This document shows, piece by piece, positions 52,201-61,200 of a stretch of DNA of 64,000 nt. Source of the stretch: Reticulascus tulasneorum (Eukaryota; Ascomycota; Sordariomycetes; Glomerellales; Reticulascaceae); contig LSAX01000012.1 of the NCBI GenBank assembly GCA_001557505.1, forward strand, positions 1 through 64,000, written 5' to 3'. Under the pieces are notes generated by a model. That model saw only the letters and a program-made list of their open reading frames with translations, did not search any database and was not told the DNA's origin. The number at the start of each line of letters is the position of its first letter. Positions within the stretch are counted from its first letter, which is position 1. A program made the position numbers and the translations under genes.

Positions 52201-55200
52201 GAATAGGACGTCTAAACAGCGTAGAACGGTTGGCATATCAGCCAGACACCGCTTGATTAGCGAAGGCGTAAGCATGGCTGCGCATACATGTTCTCGCGCG
52301 AACACAGCCCCGAGAGCTTTCATGTCAAGAGCGGTGAAATAGTCGACGCAGACCAAGGTTCCTCCATTTAGAAGCGCTCCATAGATTTCCCACATAGACA
52401 CATCGAATGCAATATTCGTCAAATGAGCCATCTTAACTCCCTTCGGGAGCTTTGATACAACACTTGTCTCCTTCACGATCCGTAGAATGCTACGGTGCTC
52501 GACCATGACACCCTTCGGCCGGCCTGTTGAACCAGATGTAAACATGGCATATGCAAGGCTTGTCGCAGACGGATGCTCAACGATGTTTGGGGAATCAATC
52601 ACACTATAGTGACCTAGCGTGTCACTAATCTGCACTAGCTCCACCTGCGGCATCTCGAAATCCGGAGTAGCTACGTCGCCGCCAAGCAGCACAAGCTTAT
52701 GTCCAGCAACAGCCGACAAGATGGTCTTGGTGCGAGCCACGGGAACGTTGACATCAAGCGGTAAATATGCCAAGTTCGCCTTGAGAATTCCCATGAAGGC
52801 AACAATAGTCTGGCATGACCGCGGAGCCAGCACACCAACAAGCGTCTCGGCCTCCATTCCACGTCGGTGAAGCCAGCCAGCCATCTCGTCTGATTTTTGG
52901 TCAAGCTGAGCATAGGTCATCTGCTCTGACGAGTCCGTCACAGCTATCATATCCGGATATGCGGCCACCTGATCGTGGAAGACATCAATGACACTCGACT
53001 CGCGCGGATAGTTAGTTCTCTCGATGTCAAGTAGGCCCATGCTGCGAAGCTCCGATACCCCGTCGGTGAGCGGCATCGACGCGATCGGCAAGTCGGGCTC
53101 ATCGAGTCCACGACGTAGGATCTCTTGGAAGACGGCGACCATGGCCTGGATGGTCTCGACCTCGAACAAGTCTGCAGCAAAAATGACGTTGCCGACTAGC
53201 CTCCCGGCCTCTTGGAACAGATGGAACTCAACATCGAACCGAGTGGTCGCAGCAGTGGGTATTAGCTCCCCTGTCAGGCCCTCTAACTGGATTCTCCCGA
53301 GATCCTGTTGAGAGTGCACGGCAAACATGAGCTGCACCAGTGGATTTCGCGATGTGTCCCTTGATCCAGGAAGGAGGGCCGATACGATGCGCTCGAATGG
53401 CACATCTTGGTTGGCAAATGCAGTTGTTGTCGTAGACCGAGTCTGCCGCACCAATCCGTCGAATGTGTCATCTTCCCCGACAGTAATCCGCATACACTGA
53501 GTATTGACGAAGAATCCAATCATGTTTTCTAGCTCTGCTCGATTACGATTGGCGATAGGTGTGCCAATAGTCGCATCTTCAGCACCTGTGAGACGATAGT
53601 GTGCAGCGCGGAATGCCGCAAGCAGGGCCACAAATGATGTTATCTGATGTGTTCGACAAAATGATCTAAGGTTCTCGTACACTGAGCCCTCGATAGCGAG
53701 CTGCACAATGCCGGCTTGACTTGAGAGCAGGGTAGGCCGGAGTCGGTCGGTAAGCAACTCGGCGGGAGAGCTGTCGGCGAGCTGGTTGGTCCAGTACTCA
53801 AGCTGGCGTTGGTGCTCGGCTACCTGTTCGTCTTGTTTTTGCCACAAGGCAAAGTCGCGGTACTGGATCGGGAGCGGGGCCACGCTTGCTAGAGGGTCCT
53901 GGCCTCGGAGCGCCGCAGCATAGAATAGTCCCAGTTCTTCACGCAGAACATCAATTGACCAGCCATCGGAAATGATATGGTGCATGACAATAGACAGGAT
54001 ATGGTCGTCGTCCCCGAGCCGCAGTAGTGACACCCTCCATCCAGGCTCAGATTTCAGGTCAAATAGAGTTGTTTGCTCCTGCCGTAGCGACTGGAGGTAG
54101 CTGTCGTCCTGGTCGGTAGGTACATCGAGCACCCTAAGCTCCTTAGTGCCACACGCTTGGATAACTTGAATGCCTACACCATCTTGCTCCATAAATCTCG
54201 TACGCAGTGTCTCGTGGCGTTGCTCTAGAGCGTACAGAGCAGTAGCGAGTGAGTCAACATGAAGATGCCCGTGCAAGCGCACTGCGAGTGGCATGAGATA
54301 CCACGTTGCTCCGAGGTTGAGCTGGTCCAAGAACCACAGGCGGCCCTGCGCAAATGACTGCTCGACCGGCTCTGAGTTCGCCGTTGAGTGGATTGCAATA
54401 TGCGGATTTGAACCTCGCAAGATTGTGGCAGCGAGATTCTCAACCACCGGATGGTCAAAGACTTCTTTGACAGACACGTGTGCATCAAGTCGGCGACTAA
54501 TGCGTGCTGCAAGCTTTGTCGCCATGAGCGAGTGGCCGCCGAGATTGAAGAAGTTATCTTCAATGCCGACCTCCACTCCGAGAACATCGGCAAACTCCTC
54601 GCATAATGATACTTCAATCTCGTTGCGAGGAGAAATAATCGTGCGTGTGCCCCTATTCTTCCCTGCTCCTAATCTCAGCCGCGACAGAGCCTGACGATCT
54701 ACCTTGCCGTTTGTATTAAGTGGCATCTGTTGAAGCACAATGATTCTTGACGGAATCATATATGACGGCAGAATAGCCTGTAGTGCAGTACGCAAGTTAT
54801 CCTCGATATTAGCTTCCAGATATGCCATCTTGACGTCGTCGTCTTCCGGATCGTCTGGCTGAGTAGGTTCTTTCACGTCGTCGACACCCTTTCGATTTAG
54901 CGCCACGACGCCTGTACCATCTCTTACTGTGATAAAGCTGACGAGCTCCATATCCTCCTGCACAGTTTCGTCTTGTCTTAATAAAGTAATCGCATCTCTC
55001 ACAGCGTTATGCCGCACTAAGACACGCTCTACCTCTGCTGGCTCAACGCGGTGGCCTCGAACCTTTACTTGAACGTCCATACGGCCATAGAACTCTAAGT
55101 ACCTGTCCTTCGGCCGATACCGGACGCGATCGCCGGTTCTAAAAGCCCTCACAGACTCTCCATTTATAGTTACCTGCACAAACCGATCATGGTCAAGCTC

Positions 55201-58200
55201 CGGGTCCGTATATCCACGTGCAAGACCGTCACCAGTTACAACGAGCTCGCCCATAACGCCGAGTGGAACAAGACGCTGCTGCGAATCCATAACATAAACC
55301 CCTGAGTTTTTAATGACACGGCCGACAGGAACGCCGTTAGCATACGAAATGTTAGGAGTTATGCGAAAGGAAGTCGTCAAGATCGAGTTCTCGCTTGGTC
55401 CATAACCGTTAAACACAGCCATTTTTACCAAGTCTCCAGCTTTTGCTGCATCACTTGGCGGAAAGCGATCTCCGAGAACATAAAGTGCATCAAGCTGACC
55501 TAGAGCTTGGGGGGCTTGGTCGAGAACTCTGGTAAGTAAGGCTGGTGTAATCATACCGACACGGACGCCCTCCTGCTTAAAGATGCTTGTAAGCTGTACT
55601 GTATCTAACACTGTCATAGTATCGATGCAGACCAACTTATGGCCGTTGAGTAGCGCAGTACATATTTCAAATATTGACGGGTCAAAAGCGAGATTTGTCA
55701 TATGGGCTACAGGTCCATATGCCGGCCGTTGTTTGACAACGTTGACTAAACTGCGATGTGGTACCATAATTCCCTTCGGACGACCTGTTGAACCAGAGGT
55801 GAAGATGACGTACGCGAGGCTTATAGCTGTAGGTTGCTGGGCGGTGTCTGTAAGTTTAACTAATTCATGGTGGCCAAGGGTATCGCCGATATATACCAGC
55901 TCCACGTCTGGCATCTCGATAGCCGGAGTAGCTACGTCGCCACCGAGCAACACAAGCTTACGTCCATCAACAGCCGACAAGATCGCCCCGATGCGAGCTG
56001 CGGGAACGTTGACATCGAGCGGTAAATATGCCAAGTTCGCCTTAAGAATCCCCATGAAGGCAACGACTGTCTGGCATGATCGCGGAGCCAGCACGCCAAC
56101 AAGCGTCTCGGCCTCCATCCCACGCCGGCGAAGCCAGCCAGCCATCTCGTCTGATTGTTGGTCAAGCTGAGCATAGGTCATCTGCTCTGACGAGTCCGTC
56201 ACAGCTATCATATCCGGGCAGGCGGCCACCTGATCGCGGAAGACATCAACCACACTCGACTCGCGCGGATAGTTAGTTCTCTCGATGTCGAGCAGACCCA
56301 TGCTGCGAAGCTCCGCTATCCCGTCGGTGAGCGGCATCGACGTGATCGATGTTTCGGGCTTATTGAGCCCACGATGTAGGATCTCTTGGAAGACGGCGAC
56401 CATGGTCTGGATGGTCTCAAGCTCGAACAAGTCTGCTGCAAAGACGACGTTGCCGACTAGCCTCCCGGCCTCCTGGAATAGATGGAACTCAACATCGAAC
56501 CGAGTGGTCGCAGCAGTGGGTATTTGCTCCCCTGCGAGGCCCTCTAACTGAATTTTCCCGAGATCCTGTTGAGAGTGCACGGCAAACATGAGCTGCACCA
56601 GTGGATTTCGCGATGTGTCCCTTGATCCAGGAAGGAGGGCCGATACGATGCGCTCGAATGGCACATCTTGGTTGGCAAATGCAGTTGTTGTCGTAGACCG
56701 AGTCTGACGCACCAATCCCTCAAACGTGTCATCTTCGCCGACGGTAATCCGCATACACTGAGTATTAACAAAGAATCCGATCATGCTTTCTAGCTCTGGT
56801 CGGTTTCGGTTGGCAATAGGCGTTCCAATGGTGGCATCTTCCGCACCCGTGAGACGATAATGTGTGGCGCGGAATGCCGCGAGCAGGGCCACGAACGATG
56901 TTACCTGATGAGCTCGGCAGAACGCTCGGAGACTTTTGTACAGCGAGCCCTCTATCACCAGCTGCACCACGCCGGCATCACTTGAGAGCACGGCTGGACG
57001 AGCCTGGTCTGTAAGAAGCTCGGCGGGAGAGCTGTCGGCGAGCTGTTTGGTCCAGAACTCAAGCTGGCGTTGGTGCTCGGCTACCTGTTCGTCTTGTTTT
57101 TGCCACAAGGCAAAGTCGCGGTACTGGATCGGGAGCGGGGCCACGCTTGCTAGAGGGTCCTGGCCTCGGAGCGCCGCAGCATAGAATAGTCCCAGTTCTT
57201 CACGCAGAACATCAATTGACCAGCCATCGGAAATGATATGGTGCATGACAATAGAGAGGATGTGATCATCAGGCCCAAGACGAAGGAGCGATACCCTCCA
57301 CCCAGGCTCTGACGTTAGATCGAAAGCAGTCGTCTGAACATGCTGTAACTGCTCTAAATAGTTAGGAGTTTGCTCGCCCAGTACGTTGAGAACTCTGAGC
57401 TGATTGGTGCCGCTGGCTTGGATGATTTGCATTCCCACACCATCCTGCTCCTCAAATCTCGTGCGCAGGGTTTCGTGGCGTTGCTCCAGAGCGTGCAGGG
57501 CAGTAACGAGCGCATCGACATGAAGGGGTCCGCGCAAGCGCACTGCGAGCGGCATGAGATACCATGTTGCTCCAAGGTTTAGCTGGTCTAAGAACCATAA
57601 GCGCCCTTGCGCAAACGACTGCTCGATTGGCCCTGAGTACGCAGTTGAGCGGATTTCACTATGCGGATTTGAGCCTCGCAGGATTGTGGCCGCAAGGTCG
57701 GCGAGTACAGGCTGGTCAAAGACGTCTTTGACGGACACATGGGTATCGAGCCGGCGGCTGATTCGAGCCGCAAGCTTCGTCGCCATGAGCGAGTGGCCGC
57801 CAAGGTCGAAGAAGTTGTCGGTGATGCCAACCTTGACGCCGAGCATATCAGCAAATTCCTCGCATAGTGAAATTTCGATCTCGTTACGTGGGACCACGTG
57901 TACAGACGCCACCTCACGCATCGGCGCGGTCTGAGCCTTCCGAGCAAGCTCTCGCCGGTCGACCTTGCCATTGGCATTGAGCGGCATTTTGTCCAGCGCC
58001 ACAATCCGCGCCGGGATCATATAAGATGGGAGCATAGTACGTAGTCGATCGCGGATTACTTTCTCCACATGACTCTCTAATCCGTTGACACCATCGTTAT
58101 CAACCCATTCCTGGTTAGTAGAACTATCTCCCCGAACTAAGATGAACCCAACCATTTCTGGTTCTTGGTCTTCTTCCTTCCGAAGGATGACAGCAGCGTC

Positions 58201-61200
58201 ACGGACAATATCGCAGCTGAGCATGGCATGTTCCACTTCGGCCGGCTCGATCCGGTGGCCACGGATCTTGATCTGCTGGTCCATGCGGCCAAAGAACTCG
58301 ATCTGGCCGTCATTTGGCCGGTAGCGTACGCGATCACCCGTCCGGTACGCCCGCACCAGCTTGCCGTCGATGTTTACCTGAATGAAGCGGTCTTGTTCCA
58401 ACGCCGAGTCCGTGTATCCTCGAGCAAGCCCGTCCCCTGTGACGACAAGCTCTCCCATGACGCCAAGAGACACCAGCTGCTGGCGTGGGTCCATAATGAA
58501 AGCCCCGGAGTTACTGACAGCCCGACCAATTGGAACCCCGTTTGCGAAGGATTCACGGTCGCGAATACTATATATTGTGCTGAGGATTGCGTTCTCCGTC
58601 GGACCGTAGGCGTTATAAACACCAACCCGTACAAGCTTTTGCGCCTGGACCGCGTCGCGACCATCAAATCGATCGCCAGCGGCGAATAGGACGTCTAAAC
58701 AGCGTAGAACGGTTGGCATATCAGCCAGACACCGCTTGATTAGCGAAGGCGTAAGCATGGCTGCGCAGACTTGTTCTCGCTCGAAAACAGCCCCGAGAGC
58801 CTTTATATCAATGGTGGTAAAATAGTCGATGCAGACTACTGTTCCTCCGTTTAGAAGCGCGCTATAGATTTCCCATATTGATGCGTCGAAGGCAATGTTC
58901 GATAGGTGGGCCACATGAGCACCTTGCGGTAGTTTGGAGACGACATTGCTTTCCTTCACGAGTCGTACAATGCCACGGTGGTCGACCATTACGCCCTTAG
59001 GATAACCTGCAGAGCCAGATGTGAAGATAACGTAGGCCAGACTTGTTGCAGAAGGTTGCTCAACTTTACCATTATCAACCACTGCATGATGGCTAAGAAC
59101 ATCGTCAATCCTGACCAGATCCACATCAGGCATTTGTACGTCTGGAGTGACGACCTCGTCGCCGAGCAGTACAAGCTTGTGTCCATCAACAGCCGACAAG
59201 ATCCCCTTGATACGAACGTCGGGAACATTAACATCAAGCGGCAAATATGCCAGGTTCGCCTTGAGGATTCCCATGATGGCAACAATCGTACGGCATGACC
59301 GCGGCGCCAGCACGCCAACAAGCGTCTCGGCCTCCATCCCACGCCGGCGAAGCCAACCAGCCATCTCGTCTGATTGTTGGTCAAGCTGAGCATAGGTCAT
59401 CTGCTCTGACGAGTCCGTAACAGCTATCATATCCGGATATGCGGCCACCTGATCGCGGAAGACGTCAACCACGCTTGACTCACGCGGGTAGTCAGTTCCC
59501 TCGATGTCGAGCAGGCCCATGCTGCGAAGATATGTTATCCCGTCGGTGAGCGGCATCGACGTGATCGGTGTTTCGGGCTTATCGAGCCCACGACGAAGGA
59601 CCTCTTGAAAGACGGCTATCATGGCCTGGATGGTCTTGAGCTCGAACAAGTCTGTAGCGAAGACGACGTTGCCGACTAGCCTCCCGGCCTCTTGGAACAG
59701 ATGGAACTCAACATCGAACCGAGTGGTCGCAGCAGTGGGTATTTGCTCCCCTGCGAGGCCCTCCAACTGAATTTTCCCGAGATCCTGTTGAGAGTGCACG
59801 GCAAACATGAGTTGCACCAGTGGGTTTCGTGACGTGTCCCTAGATCCTGGGATAACAGCAGACACGATGCGCTCGAATGGCACATCTTGGTTGGCGAATG
59901 CGGTTGTTGTCGTAGACCGAGTCTGACGCACCAATCCCTCAAACGTGTCATCTTCGCCGACGGTAATCCGCATACACTGAGTATTGACGAAGAATCCTAT
60001 CATATTTTCTAGCTCTGGTCGGTTGCGGTTGGCAATAGGCGTTCCAATGGTGGCATCTTCCGCACCCGTGAGACGATAATGTGTGGCGCGGAATGCCGCG
60101 AGCAGGGCCACGAACGATGTTACCTGATGAGCTCGGCAGAACGCTCGGAGACTCTCATAAATCGAGCCCTCGATCACCAGCTGCACCACGCCAGCCTGAC
60201 TAGAGAGCACGGTCGACCGGGCGTGGTCTGTAAGAAGCTCGGCGGGAGAGCTGTCGGCGAGCTGGTTGGTCCAGTACTCAAGCTGGCGTTGGTGCTCGGC
60301 TACCTGTTCGTCTTGCTTCTGCCACAAGGCAAAGTCACGGTACTGGATCGGGAGCGGGGCCACGCTTGACAGAGGGTCCTGGCCTCGGAGCGCCATAGCA
60401 TAGAACTGGCCCAACTCCTGCCGCAGAATATCGATTGACCAACCATCAGAAACGATGTGGTGCATGACGATGGAGAGGATATGGTCGTCGTCCCCGAGCC
60501 GTAGTAGTGACACCCTCCATCCTGGCTCTGACGTTAGATCGAAAGCAGTCGTCTGCTCCAGCTGCAACTGTTCTATATAGGTACCATTCTGCTCGGCCGG
60601 CACGTTGATCACCTTAAGCTCTTTGGTACCATTTGCTTGGATGACTTGCATACCTACACCATCTTGCTCCATAAACCTCGTGCGCAGAGTCTCGTGGCGT
60701 TGCTCCAGAGCGTGCAGGGCAGTAGCGAGCGCATCGACGTGAAGTGGTCCACGGAAGCGTACTGCGAGTGGCATGAGATACCACGTTGCTCTAAGATTTA
60801 GCTGGTCCAAGAACCATAAGCGCCCTTGCGCAAACGACTGCTCGATTGGCCCTGAGTACGCAGTTGAGCGGATTTCACTATGCGGATTTGAGCCTCGCAG
60901 GATTGTGGCCGCAAGGTCGGCGAGTACAGGCTGGTCAAAGACGTCTTTGACGGACACATGGGTATCGAGCCGGCGGCTGATTCGAGCCGCAAGCTTCGTC
61001 GCCATGAGCGAGTGGCCGCCGAGGTCGAAGAAGTTGTCGGTGATGCCAACCTCGACGCCGAGCACATCAGCGAACTCCTCGCATAGCGATACTTCAGTCT
61101 CGTTGCGTGGCGATATGCGCATGCGTATGCCCCCGTTCCTCGCCGTTCCCAAGGCTAGTTTTGACAAAGCCTGGCGGTCTACCTTGCCGTTCGTATTGAG

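Noticed and set aside
51682..52206. Long plus-strand open frames antisense to the NRPS (up to 174 codons), recurring in several modules, e.g. also 58165-58689
   Set aside because: They are shadows of the minus-strand coding frame and recur only because the modules are near-identical. They have no domains of their own.
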